The notes: generated by a model from the letters alone, not told the origin. Counted from the stretch's first letter, positions 35,181 through 45,104 are shown. The stretch is 64,000 bases of DNA from Aradus depressus (GCA_963662175.1 OY759215.1:20077079-20141078), one strand, 5' to 3'. Numbers and translations: made by a program.

Positions 35181-35597
35181 GTTGGTGCGTAAAGGAGATA
35201 CACAAAATTCTGATCCCGAATTACAGAAATCTATTCTCAAAATCTTACCACCAAGTTTTGTTAGTTTATGGAGACAAGTCTCGTCCAATAGATGGCACCA
35301 AAATGTCAATTTCCATATAAATTGGAGTTACACATTTTTCTGGTTTCACCGACGATGTATATAATTCTATTTATTTCTTTTTGTTTAATGGTCGAGGGGA
35401 TGGGGTGGGGGTCGTTGTAAATGCACTAGCCTACCTACACAAAAGACATTAAATACTTTACAACTCTCTCCAACGTGACCTTTATCATGGGTTGAATGGT
35501 ACGTCACCCATTCATTATTTTCTTCCATTCATCTGACCAGAAGGAATTAATGATTTTCTGGAGCTTGGTTCAGTATTTTGCACAGATATTAGCGTTA

Positions 35598-38500
35598 TTA
35601 CCTTGAACTCAAGGGCTCAGAGAGAATGAGCACTGAATGAGTGTGGGCAGAAAATGGGCAATCCATTTTTAAAGCAACCGAAAAAAATAAAAATAAATCG
35701 TTAATTTCTCTAACTTTTAAATTATTTAAAATATATACAAATGTTTCTGAGTTATATTCTGGTCTATTGGTGAGATGATTATGGAGAAATGCTTGCCTGG
35801 GGATACACAAGGAGGGACAATTGAGCAAAAAGTGTATGAGATCATCCTTCTCATCTAAGGTACATAGCCTGCAGACACTTTCAGGACAAAACTCATACCT
35901 AAGCCCTCCAAGTAATATTCTAAAATTTTTATTGGTATTGTGGAGACGGATTTGAGCTAGAAGTCGGAGTTTTTCAATATGGCAGTTTATTGAAAGATAG
36001 CTTTCCTGAGGTCCTAAAGCACTGACCAATCGGTAGAGGGAGTTGTATTTAGAATTTACTATTGAATTTATATCGAGACAGACCAGATGATCCCGCATAG
36101 CTGCTACCAAATCACCACGGAGGGGCCGGATATCAGAAATATAGGGGCCGTCCAGAAGGTGGTCAGCCCCGATCAAGGCCAGGTAACACCTGAGTTGGGT
36201 GACCCAGTTGAAGGGCAAAACAAAGTTTCGGCTGAGTTGGGCAAGGCGAAGGTAACAGAGTCTTGGGAGACGGTCCTCCGCCATGGCCAGGAGTTTCTGC
36301 CACCAGCCCAACATCCTGCTGAATATCTTCACTTTAGTGTGAACCCGGCCTGTTTCCATTCTAACATAGGCGCTGGGGGTGCTCACTGGAAGCCCTAGAA
36401 CTGACTTAAAGAAGCCCAGCTGACCCCGCTCGACCACCTCCACGCACTCACATCCCCAAACCTCGGACAAGTATAGAAGTACACTCTCAGCTATCGAGTC
36501 GAAAAGGTAGCATTTCGCCTCCCAGGAATCAGATCTCGTTGATCTTAACAGGTTCATTACTGCCGAATTTCCCGCTGCCAATTTTCCCAAAAAATGATTG
36601 GAGGCGGCGCGAAATTTGCCGGAGGAAGAGAATGGCACACCCAGATATGTGAAACTATTTACCAGGACCAGCTTAGTCTGTTGGTAATAGAGCCCCCTCA
36701 TCCTGGCCAACCTTCCAGCTTTACGAAAAGGAACCAAGAAAGTTTTGTCGGTGTTAACAGTAAGAGAGTTGATCTGACAGTACTCGTTCAGAAGATCTAA
36801 ATTACGCTGGGCTTCGCTCCAGGAAGAAGACAAGATAACGAGGTCATCCGCGTAAAGGAGGATAACCAAGTCCCTACTGCTGTCAATGTTAACTCCCTTC
36901 GCACCGTTAGTCACAAAAAATTGAACAATGTCAGATGTAAATAGAGCAAAAAGAAGATAACTCAGAATTTCTCCCTGCAGAACTCCCTCAGGAATTTGTA
37001 TCTCTCCTGATGTTCCGGCGCCCTCTGAGATAACCAAAGTAGCTTTATCATACAAATTTTTCAACAGTCTCAGTATTTTCCCACTTATACCCAACTGATG
37101 TAATTTACTCCACAGCTTGTCGTGGGAGACCGAATCGAAAGCCCTCTTGAAATCAACAAAAATCCCTAGCACCTTTCTTTTCTCGAGTCTCAGTTGGATG
37201 TTGACTGCGGCTGCCAGGGTGAACACTGCGTCTCGACACCCCCTCCCACTCCTGAATCCCATCTGCTCCTCGGGAATAACACCATTCTCATCCGCCCATT
37301 TAACTAACCTATTATTAACAATAGACGTAAATAATTTAGTAATAGAATTAAATATTGCAAGCCCTCTATAATTACCAGGATCAGTTGTTTCACCTTTTTT
37401 ATGAAGCATTTTCATCTTAACTTTACACCACTTATCGGGGAATTCCTCACTATGCCAGATTTTATTAAACAAATTTAGTAGGTAGTGGGTCCAAGAAGAG
37501 TCGAAATACTTAAAGCACTCATTAGGAACTAGATCCAGACCGGCTGCTTTGTTATTTTTGCTGCTCCCTATACTCGATAACAGCTCTTCTAAAGAGATGT
37601 CCTTATCAAGAAATGGGTGATGGTGGCTGAACAACAAACTGTTATTATATAACTTCGGAGGCATGATAGAGACATAATATTCTTCCCACTGTTCAACAGA
37701 GATTGGACAGTTAGTTGTTTTGTTCTTTCTAAATTTTTTGATAGTTTGCCAGAATTCCGAGGGGTTCCTTACGTTTCTCAAAGCGGTTTTAACAGATTCA
37801 AAAAATTCAGATTTACATTTCTTAATTATTCTTCTATGATTCGTTCTGCAGTCGACATATAACTTCATTGATTCACGACTAAAGTTATCATTACGACAGA
37901 GCTTATATAACTTATTAACTTCTTTTTTTGCATTCTTACATTCTTTTGAATACCAAATATTTTCATTTTTATAACCGTTATTTACAGTAATAGACTTAAT
38001 TAAATCGGCTTCTATCATCGCATTTAAAACTGATTCGTACAACTTATTACAAAGTTCCAAAGTAGAGTCGCTATTATAGTAGATATTGCTATTATTTTTT
38101 AATAATATTTGGAATTGAGACAGGCTTGATTTATTTCTAGAGACAACTTGTAGGTTTCGAACAGAAATTGACTTAGCTGAAGGTCTGAACATTTCATCGG
38201 AACAAAAGACTAGATATAAACAACAAAAAAAATGATCAGAATAATTCGATAAATTGATAATTTTGAAATCATTAATATAATTTAGAATACCGACAGAGGC
38301 CCAAACAAAATCTACAAGACTACATCCTCTGTCAGAGAAATAAGTTAAATTAGCAGGGGAATCGCTGATGGACCTACCATTACAAGCAAATAAGCCCAGT
38401 TGTTCCATTATAGCTACCAACTGTCTACCTCTGGTATTAACTTCCTTATCAAATGAGGATCTGAACCCAGTCAACACAGAACCCTCAAAAATCTCATTAT

Positions 38501-38972
38501 CCATTACATTCAAATGACCAATCCGGGCGTTAAAATCACCCCCAATAACAAAACTACAATTAACATGCATGGACACAAGATCGGTGAGAAGTTCGGAGAA
38601 AGACGTGAGGAGAAGATGGCCATCCTTGCTAGGAGGGAAGTAGACGGTGCCGAGCACCAGGTGGATGTTGCCAAGTTGGAGTCGCAAGATGAGCCAGCCA
38701 GGATGAGAAGAGAGGACCCGGACAGGAGAACTCAGATCTCTTCTGACCAGCACCATGAGTCCCCCACTCCCCCTACCTCGCGAGTGTTCTTTTGTCGCAA
38801 GACTGAGGTAATGGTCATAGTCCTTGAGGTATCCCGGAAGAGTGACAGTCTCGCTGGTTAGCCACGTCTCACACAGGCAGATTATACTCTTCTTCAGTAG
38901 ATCGTCTGTCTCTGAAGGTGACAAATTATAGAGGGTAGAGAAGCCATATAAGTTCCAAAATCCGATTTCCAA
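35598..38972 (-). CDS. LINE ORF2: APE endonuclease and reverse transcriptase
   Basis: ORF2 nicks target DNA and reverse-transcribes element RNA from the nick. Numbering from 38972: the APE-type endonuclease spans about 1-250, with GFWN at 4-7, E35 in ICLCETWL, the GTVYFPP block, GDFNAR at 145-150 and SDH at 245-247, so all catalytic positions are present. The RT core has D607 in FVDFKRAFD, the PEGVLQGEILS block, and YADD at 707-710. One oddity is LQGEILSYL, where LINE RTs usually have SP. A C-X2-C-X9-H-X4-C knuckle lies at 1034-1052. The frame is open from 39038 and contains no ATG until about residue 73, beyond E35, so it probably needs frameshifting or reinitiation from ORF1. The last 22 residues (from 35666) are encoded by flanking target DNA. 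Confidence 0.9.
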   Translation of the reverse strand: MEIGFWNLYGFSTLYNLSPSETDDLLKKSIICLCETWLTSETVTLPGYLKDYDHYLSLATKEHSRGRGSGGLMVLVRRDLSSPVRVLSSHPGWLILRLQLGNIHLVLGTVYFPPSKDGHLLLTSFSELLTDLVSMHVNCSFVIGGDFNARIGHLNVMDNEIFEGSVLTGFRSSFDKEVNTRGRQLVAIMEQLGLFACNGRSISDSPANLTYFSDRGCSLVDFVWASVGILNYINDFKIINLSNYSDHFFCCLYLVFCSDEMFRPSAKSISVRNLQVVSRNKSSLSQFQILLKNNSNIYYNSDSTLELCNKLYESVLNAMIEADLIKSITVNNGYKNENIWYSKECKNAKKEVNKLYKLCRNDNFSRESMKLYVDCRTNHRRIIKKCKSEFFESVKTALRNVRNPSEFWQTIKKFRKNKTTNCPISVEQWEEYYVSIMPPKLYNNSLLFSHHHPFLDKDISLEELLSSIGSSKNNKAAGLDLVPNECFKYFDSSWTHYLLNLFNKIWHSEEFPDKWCKVKMKMLHKKGETTDPGNYRGLAIFNSITKLFTSIVNNRLVKWADENGVIPEEQMGFRSGRGCRDAVFTLAAAVNIQLRLEKRKVLGIFVDFKRAFDSVSHDKLWSKLHQLGISGKILRLLKNLYDKATLVISEGAGTSGEIQIPEGVLQGEILSYLLFALFTSDIVQFFVTNGAKGVNIDSSRDLVILLYADDLVILSSSWSEAQRNLDLLNEYCQINSLTVNTDKTFLVPFRKAGRLARMRGLYYQQTKLVLVNSFTYLGVPFSSSGKFRAASNHFLGKLAAGNSAVMNLLRSTRSDSWEAKCYLFDSIAESVLLYLSEVWGCECVEVVERGQLGFFKSVLGLPVSTPSAYVRMETGRVHTKVKIFSRMLGWWQKLLAMAEDRLPRLCYLRLAQLSRNFVLPFNWVTQLRCYLALIGADHLLDGPYISDIRPLRGDLVAAMRDHLVCLDINSIVNSKYNSLYRLVSALGPQESYLSINCHIEKLRLLAQIRLHNTNKNFRILLGGLRYEFCPESVCRLCTLDEKDDLIHFLLNCPSLCIPRQAFLHNHLTNRPEYNSETFVYILNNLKVREINDLFLFFSVALKMDCPFSAHTHSVLILSEPLSSR

Positions 38973-38992
38973 TGGGTCAAATAAGTTAGGGG

Positions 38993-39038
38993 TTAAGCGT
39001 TTTTTGGGAGAGAGTGTGTCCTTGGCCTTAAAAAAGGT
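38993..39038 (-). promoter_or_regulatory. ORF1/ORF2 overlap with two -1 frameshift slippery heptamers
   Basis: The ORF2 frame opens after a TGA at 39039-39041 and overlaps ORF1 until its TAA at 38993-38995. In the ORF1 frame the overlap contains T TTT TTA (39035 to 39029) and A AAA AAC (39005 to 38999). Both fit X XXY YYZ in the correct phase, and a -1 slip at either enters ORF2. No AUGA-type stop/start is present. I did not see a convincing downstream stem or pseudoknot. Confidence 0.6.
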
Positions 39039-39922
39039 TCAATGGAATGAGCCTTCACATTCTTCAGTTTCCTCTTCTTAGATGACGAGGTAGCTCTGAG
39101 AGAGGATTGGCCTCTGGATGGGATGTCCGAGTCCACTGTACTCTGATCAATGTCTTCATCTGACAAGGCAGAACTCTCAGCCTCCTCCTGATTAGAAAAT
39201 ACCAAAAAATCGGTATCCCTTCTTATTAGAACACGATTTGATCCGTCGTCTTTACGTGCAAAAATGTTGTTGTTTCTACACCATAAATACTTAAATTTTC
39301 CTTTCTTCTGCAGCTCTTTCCCCACTTTGTATAATTTGTAAGAAAATTTGTCCATATCCTCATTGACGTAAATTGGAACGGGGGGGTCAATGGATGCCCC
39401 AGAAAAAATTGAACTATTTACGCTTTCTCGGTTGGCTCTTGCTAATTTTAGGAAGTCGAACTTGTCGGAGTATTTAATGAAGGAGAAAATAACAGTAGAT
39501 CTGACACCCTCTCTACTTAACCTATAACAGTTGTCTATTTTATCAGTATTCAGATTGAAACCCACTATTTTTGCAATTTTACTGACAATATTGGCAGGTT
39601 CTTCACAGATATGGTGAGGGATATTTGTTATTCTCACCCCATAATGTCGAACTGACTGTCGAACCTCATCAAATTGTGATTTAACAATTTTTATTTCTTT
39701 GCTTAAAATATCATGTTTTCTTTTTAACTTAGCAAAATCCATTTTAAGAGACGAGAGGTCTTTATTAATTTTTTGAAAACCAGACGATATCTCCTCTTTA
39801 ATAGATCTAACGTAACTGACCGCTGCCTCACTTTCGTTTTTAAACTGAGCTACGTCTTTCTTTACGGCCTCAATACAGTTAAACATCTCCTCCATCCGCT
39901 GAAGGAATGAGGCAGGTATCAT
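38993..39922 (-). CDS. LINE ORF1 protein, coiled coil plus FP/L1-ORF1p-like domain
   Basis: ORF1 probably acts as the RNA-binding chaperone that packages element RNA. The frame is open from the element's 5' edge, but the TTG at 39997 lies partly in the flanking repeat. The first ATG is at 39922 (MIPASFLQRMEEMF), giving about 309 residues. From about residue 5 to 90 it is a Lys/Glu-rich heptad-like coiled coil (MEEMFNCIEAVKKD, LSSLKMDFAKLKRKHDIL). A basic central region follows with YGVRITNIPH, IVSKIAKIVGF and the NCYRL motif, a pattern seen in insect and L1-type ORF1 RNA-binding and FP-like domains. It ends with an acidic stretch (SSALSDEDIDQS) and a basic tail. It lies just upstream of ORF2 and overlaps it. 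The domain match is by eye; no database was searched. Confidence 0.82.
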   Translation of the reverse strand: MIPASFLQRMEEMFNCIEAVKKDVAQFKNESEAAVSYVRSIKEEISSGFQKINKDLSSLKMDFAKLKRKHDILSKEIKIVKSQFDEVRQSVRHYGVRITNIPHHICEEPANIVSKIAKIVGFNLNTDKIDNCYRLSREGVRSTVIFSFIKYSDKFDFLKLARANRESVNSSIFSGASIDPPVPIYVNEDMDKFSYKLYKVGKELQKKGKFKYLWCRNNNIFARKDDGSNRVLIRRDTDFLVFSNQEEAESSALSDEDIDQSTVDSDIPSRGQSSLRATSSSKKRKLKNVKAHSIEPFLRPRTHSLPKNA

Positions 39923-40003
39923 GAGAAGATGCCCTGAAAGTATTACTGAATTTTCAACTTTTTTCTGTCTGTTATGATTCAACTTCACATCAGACAATCC
40001 ATT

Positions 40004-40275
40004 ACAAGGCGACCAAAAATTAATATGAAAAAACTTTTATTTGTCGAAATAATATGTACCTCTAAATAAAATTGTTTTCAATGGAATTTCGCGTTTCAAG
40101 TTTTTGGCGATGATTGTGTGTCTGTGATTTGAACTTTGTAAGCACTCGTAACTCAGAAACGATTGTAGCCATGAAATTTTCATTTCAAATTGAAAGAGAA
40201 AAGAAAAAGAAAACAATGTAACTATAACTAATATATAAAAAATAAAATAAATAAATATATATATATATATATATT

Positions 40276-40323
<48 letters not shown>

Positions 40324-40343
40324 TTTATATATATATATATATT

Positions 40344-40417
<74 letters not shown>

Positions 40418-41125
40418 TAATCAAATATAAGTGAATAAATAAAAAATATATAATGAATAAATACATAAATAGATCCATAAAATAATAATAAGAATAAGAA
40501 ATAAATCATAAAATTAGAATAAGTTTTTTTTGCTATATCATATCTACCTGAAGATTTGGGGTGCGGACGGGGAAGTTTTCATTCTTGGTCCGAGCATCGC
40601 ATATAGTCAACTTCAGAGAAAATATTATAATGCCATGCTGCATGGTCTCATGGTTATTGACGTTAAAAATTCAAAAAAACTCTGGTTTTTATTTGTTAAT
40701 GTAACTTCAAAACTGAAATAACTGTCCATTAAACTTTGCATAGTTCCCAAATTCACTTGATTTAACTTGAAAATCTCTTGGCAAGAAGACGTCGACTGTA
40801 TGAAAGGGGCTATATAAATGGCTTCTATAGTCGGGATTGGTATCAGATTTTGGCAAATGTAATGTAACAGTATCCTTGAAGTGAAGATAATTGGGCCTAT
40901 ATGGAAAACGGGAGATGAGAGCCTGTCTTGGTGTAGATTTACCTATCGTTATTGCAATCCGATCCTTCATCCTTTATGGAGCTCTTCTGTTAAACATTTG
41001 ACATTATTTATACTGTTCTTGGAAAAAAAAAAAAAAAAAGTAAAATCTGTCTGAGCCAAAAACAGAGTATTTCAATCGGGATTCTTTATTAATCTGGATT
41101 AGAATACATGTGTACACTAATAGGG
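40004..41125. other. Family S fragment and a long (TA)n tract
   Basis: 40075-40195 has TGTAAGCACTCGTAACTCAG and AACGATTGTAGCCATGAAAT (family S, reverse). 40252-40414 is (TA)n with TTTATTTTA interruptions. 40500-41125 shows no gene. Confidence 0.5.
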
Positions 41126-41715
41126 TGTTATCGACCAGAAATTCGATGCGAAGTTCTCAATGGAATTCCATGTTTTTCAAAAATTTTATTTATTTACATA
41201 GAGAATGTTACATAGGCATCATGACGGCAAAATAAATACTGCCATTAATGATTTTTTCTGGAGACGACTGCACTGCTGAGGTGCGTGGCGTTTAGCAGCG
41301 CAGCCAGGTTACATCACGAGCAAGTCACGCTGCCATGTTCGTTTGAGTCGGCGAGGTAGGTTTGTGGGCAGGGTATTTGAAGCTAGTATTTGAATGAGAG
41401 GATTGGCGTGACAAATTGGACTTCGCCGCAGATCCCCAGAGATCCAAGCCGTATGTCCATATCGGCTTGAGAAGCGAATTGTAAATGGCGGTGGGCCCAG
41501 GTTGAAAGTAAATCTAAGTGATTTTGAAGATTACTTGAGGCTTGATTTGAGTCAATGTGTGATGAGAGAATGGCGGTATCGTCTGCGTATGTGGCTAGTT
41601 TTCAAAAAATGAAGAAAAATGTTTACATCTGTCTGTGTGTGTGTGTTACTGAACACGATAACTCCCGATAGAATGAATGTATCGATACGAAATGTGTTCA
41701 GAACCTAAAAGTAAA
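41126..41715 (-). repeat. Family R repeat split by a LINE
   Basis: Right-end part 41126-41183 (CGACCAGAAATTCGATGCGA, GGAATTCCATG) and continuation 41599-41715 (AACACGATAACTCCCGATAG, AATGAATGTATCGATACG). The LINE at 41184-41598 lies between. Confidence 0.7.
41184..41598 (-). mobile_element. Jockey-like LINE 3' end with TSD
   Basis: Minus strand: LATYADDTAILS at about 41565-41598, PIWTYGLDLWGSAAKS near 41425-41475, and RRLKRTWQRDLLVM with stop near 41320-41370. TTTTCAAAAA at 41174-41183 and 41599-41608 is a likely TSD. The segment between YADD and the C-terminus is too short, so it is internally deleted. Confidence 0.75.
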
Positions 41716-41861
41716 AAAAAAAACTGAATAAGATGACCTGAAATACTGGAATAGTGGTTTCGTTAAGAACATCCTACAAATTTGATTTCTGATCCAAATT
41801 TTTTACTAAAGAGAACCCTGTAGAGGTTCATTAGAAATATATCTATCTCACCCACCGGACC

Positions 41862-42145
41862 TTCACTAAGAGGTCATATCGTCACTCTGGTGTACATAAG
41901 CTACTACAGTGGGAGTCCTAAATTTTGCCAATTCTAAATTTTTATTCACTTAGAATAAGGGGTCTTTAAAGACTATCTGACATTTTACAGGCTCGTAATC
42001 GTTTAACTTTCCATCTGAAGGGTTTTCCCAAGGTTTTTTTTTCATCTCCCAGGTAAAAAACGTAAGGGCCTCTGCTGGATTCGAAGATGGGATCTTGAGC
42101 TCAGTAGCCAAGAACGCTATCTCTAAGCTACCGGTGCCCTCTAGT
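41862..42145 (-). mobile_element. SINE-1 copy with tRNA-like head
   Basis: Body words GGGAGTCCTAAATTTTGCCA and TTTTTATTCACTTAGAATAA, the hairpin, then on the minus strand a head with GGTAGCTTAGAGATAGCG (A box) and CTTCGAATCC (B box) at 42075-42140. Confidence 0.85.
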
Positions 42146-42284
42146 TCAATTTGTAAGGGGATATGGCAGAATATGTTTAAAATGTTAATATATTCTCGCC
42201 ATGGTCTAGTTTGTTGTTCTTAATTAACTTCAGTGTCTAATGCAAATTTGCGAAACATCTTCCTCTAGTTAATTTTTTTAATAC

Positions 42285-42287
<3 letters not shown>

Positions 42288-42324
<37 letters not shown>
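42288..42324. repeat. (TTA)n microsatellite
   Basis: A perfect trinucleotide run. Confidence 0.95.
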
Positions 42325-42325
<1 letters not shown>

Positions 42326-42589
42326 ATTTTTAATTATTTATGTAACTTCACCATTCACGTTGAGACCAATAATTTTCTTTTGTACTGAAAAGTGTAGTTT
42401 TGCGACCTATATCAAAATACAGATAATGGCTGCTATGGCCTCTCATATTTTCATTCCTCGATCACTCGAAAAACAAAGTTATATGAGCAAGAACGATGTT
42501 TCGAATTTCATGTAACCTGTATTTATATACCTGTCCGATGTCGCTGAAATTTAATGGATTATGTAATCATTTGGTTTTGACTTTAAATT

Positions 42590-42737
42590 TGAAATTTATT
42601 CTCACAGGCACATGGATTTTTTTTTTCCACATTTGGAATCTAGAGATCGGAAATGAAATTCCGCTGAAACTACACATCGAATTTTTGACAGATTACATAA
42701 CTTCCCCTATACTTTGTATAGCTGGGAAAGTAAAAAC
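42590..42737 (+). repeat. Family R right end
   Basis: GAAATTCCGCTGAAAC, CAGATTACATAACTTCCCC, the hairpin CTATACTTTGTATAG and CTGGGAAAGTAAAA. Confidence 0.75.
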
Positions 42738-42944
42738 TAAAGAATGATATTTATAGTAGAAACATATTATATACAGTTTCTGTACAGTTCAATTAATTTA
42801 AAAACATTTTCCATTCTCCACTTGATTAGTAATAAAAATATACATATAGTATAGAGAAGTGTGATGAGGTCACACATTGAAGGGCTCCGTTGGTAAATAT
42901 TTCGTTAGTGTATTATTTAATAATTATAATATATAAACATTTAA

Positions 42945-43294
42945 TAATTATGACTTCTGTGTGTATCATAATAAAACTTCAGTGGAAACTAAGAAACGGA
43001 TCACGGCCGCCAATCGCTGCTACTTTGGGCTAGGGAAACAACTGGCGAGCAACCTTGTGTCTCGGCGCACAAATACGGTCCTGTACAAAACGCTAATACG
43101 CCCTGTACTCACTGTGATCCTGAAGAAAAAATTTTATCTGAGACCTTATATGGATGTCGAAGAGTGGGAAGACCGCGAGGCTGCTGTGGTCTGACTGCGT
43201 GGCAAAAGACGCCAGGAGCATCGGGATCCGTAACTGGATGACAGCAGCACAAAACAGGGACACATGGCGATTGATGTTGGAGGAAGCAAAAAAA

Positions 43295-43312
<18 letters not shown>
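42945..43312 (+). mobile_element. RTE-like LINE 3' end, internally deleted, poly(A) tail
   Basis: 42970-43110 encodes KKRITAANRCYFGLGKQLAS and SRRTNTVLYKTLIRPVLT. After a deletion, 43180-43285 encodes LWSDCVAKDARSIGIRNWMT and AAQNRDTWRLMLEEAK. These are typical of the C-terminal end of insect RTE-type elements (by pattern, not by search). It ends in about 25 A at 43288-43312 followed by (TA)n. Confidence 0.75.
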
Positions 43313-43334
<22 letters not shown>

Positions 43335-43354
43335 TAATTATCTGAAATTTAGTT

Positions 43355-43498
43355 GTAATGTTATGTAATCGGTCAGAAATTCGATGATAGCTTTCACCGA
43401 TATTTTATGTTGTGACCATCTGTGAACTAACTCCCGATAGAATGAATATATCGACTCGAGATTTTACATGTGAATCGAGAACCACATAAGACAACCAT
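43355..43498 (-). repeat. Family R fragment
   Basis: GTTATGTAATCGGTCAGAAA, AACTCCCGATAGAATGAATA and CATGTGAATCGAGAACC. Confidence 0.65.
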
Positions 43499-43625
43499 TG
43501 TATATATACTCATATATTTTTAAGTATTTATTTGTACAGTTTTTATTAATTTCATTTTACTTTTTTTAATGGTTTTTATGTTACTACTAATCATAGATGT
43601 GTTAGACTCAAGTAGTTATATATCT

Positions 43626-44315
43626 AACTAGCAGTAATACCCGGCGTTGCCCGGGGAACTTTGACTTTTCTCCTAATATCTCTCGTTCGAATCCATTTCA
43701 ATTCTTCAATAGTACATTCATGATATTATAATTTTCAATTATTCATACGGAATAACGCTTATAGTCCTTCAACGGCAGACATCCCAGCTAGTAAGTTTTT
43801 AGGACCCCTGGGCACCATGGCTAGTACGCGCCATTCAACGGCGGAAACCACAGCTAGTGAATACTTAGCATCAGTGGACGTCCTAGCCAGTGCGTACTTG
43901 AGAACGCTTGTGACCACTAGGTTGATTAAAACATAGACTTCAACCATCCTAGGCTAAAACTAATTTATTCAAAAAGATTTCTCATTAATCGTTGCAATGG
44001 TTTTTGAGTTACAAAGATTGCATGAGTGGATGCTGGGATGGACCAGGGGTTGATTAAAAAGTAGACCTTAACCTTCCGGTAGATAAATCTATTCAAAAAG
44101 ATTCCTCATTAATCATTGCAGTGGTTTTTGAGTTACAAAGATTGCGTGGGTGGATGCTGGGATGGACCAGATATTGAGGTACTAATACGCCTATAACCTT
44201 CCACAGACGATGACGAACAAATTAAAAAAAAAATTAATCAAATCCATCAAGCCGTTAGTGAGTTATAGCGGTACAACGCACAGACATTTTCAGCTTTATA
44301 TATATGATTAGTAAG
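43626..44315 (+). repeat. Repeat beginning ACCCGGCGTTGCCCGGG
   Basis: The GC-rich start TACCCGGCGTTGCCCGGGGA is at 43639-43658. A 60-bp unit with GGTTTTTGAGTTACAAAGAT and GTGGATGCTGGGATGGACCA follows, at 43984-44048 and 44106-44170. The end is AGTTATAGCGGTACAACGCA ... CAGCTTTATATATATGATTA. Elements of this style are common in invertebrate genomes; I cannot name the class. Confidence 0.5.
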
Positions 44316-44863
44316 CTATCTTAATGTATAAATTCATTTGACGTATCCTATTACCATGTATTGGTTTAACGGAAATAAATTATTATTGATTTTCAAGCAA
44401 ATCGGTCGAGTTTCAGAGGGAGAGCAAAAACAATTGACTAATTGGCGCTAATTTGTAATAATAAGTAATTTGCTGGTAATTTACCGGCGATCTTCCCCTC
44501 CCCCTCTCCTGAACGAATTTCACAAATTTTAGAGATTGACAACTCATGTATTCTAAAGAATTGAACGGAAAGTTGTTATACACATGTAAGGTAAGATATG
44601 TTTTGTTCCTGTATTTCTGGCTCTTCAAAGTTTCCCTCAGTTCCTTTTGTCATGATTTGTGTTGGCAACCCCTCCAATTGTCTCTTCACAACTATCTTAC
44701 CAACTTCTTTGAAAAGATATATATTTCCTTCCTTTCCTGTTTCCTGTTTGATTTTGTGATAGCTCCATCTGTCTTGAGAGTGCCCTACATATTATTTGGG
44801 TTGTTACAGCATGCAGTTTACAAAAGTTAGATCTTATTTCACTAATGAAAACTGACATTATTG
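44316..44863. other. No recognised feature
   Basis: AT-rich. The 94-codon frame at 44546-44830 is hydrophobic and of no recognised family. Confidence 0.4.
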
Positions 44864-45104
44864 CAGAGATATTGTGAAATAATTGAAATGAACTTGAAAG
44901 AAATAAAACTTGTTTATTTATGATATTGTCTAATTTCACCAACTATATTTACGTGGGAGTACTTTCGGTATCTACCATCCTCAGCCAAAAGCATAAGAGA
45001 TAAGACTGAGAAAGTACTCCCATGTAAACATAGTTGGTGAAATTAGACAATATCATAAATAAACAAGTTTTATTTCTTTCAAGTTCATTATTTCACTATC
45101 TCTG
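44864..45104. repeat. Fold-back inverted repeat (~100-nt arms)
   Basis: 44864-44966 pairs with 45010-45104 (GGGAGTACTTTC / GAAAGTACTCCC near the centre) around a 43-nt loop. Arms are about 90% complementary. Confidence 0.85.

Larger units (their letters stand above)
35668..39994 (-). mobile_element. Intact two-ORF non-LTR retrotransposon (LINE family A)
   Basis: A 4.3-kb element with two long open frames. The 9-bp sequence CAATCCATT occurs at 35659-35667 and again at 39995-40003, directly outside the element, and reads as a target-site duplication. The minus-strand 5' end is at 39994 and the 3' end at 35668. A 5'-truncated relative at 18541-18826 ends at the same point of ORF2, which supports the 3' boundary. 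There is no long poly(A), only TTTAAAA. Both ORFs are uninterrupted, so the copy is young and possibly competent. It may lack some 5' UTR, since only about 70 nt precede the first ORF1 ATG. The clade was not assigned: the ORF1 type resembles CR1/L2-like or L1-like elements, while the C-terminal CCHC knuckle is seen in several clades. Confidence 0.9.

Noticed and set aside
36087..36398. 103-codon plus-strand ORF, with similar ones at 36594-36800, 37117-37371 and 38514-38861
   Set aside because: They are antisense shadows of the intact LINE ORF2.
40252..40414. Possible origin or scaffold-attachment element in long (TA)n
   Set aside because: Simple repeat expansion explains it; no other supporting signal.
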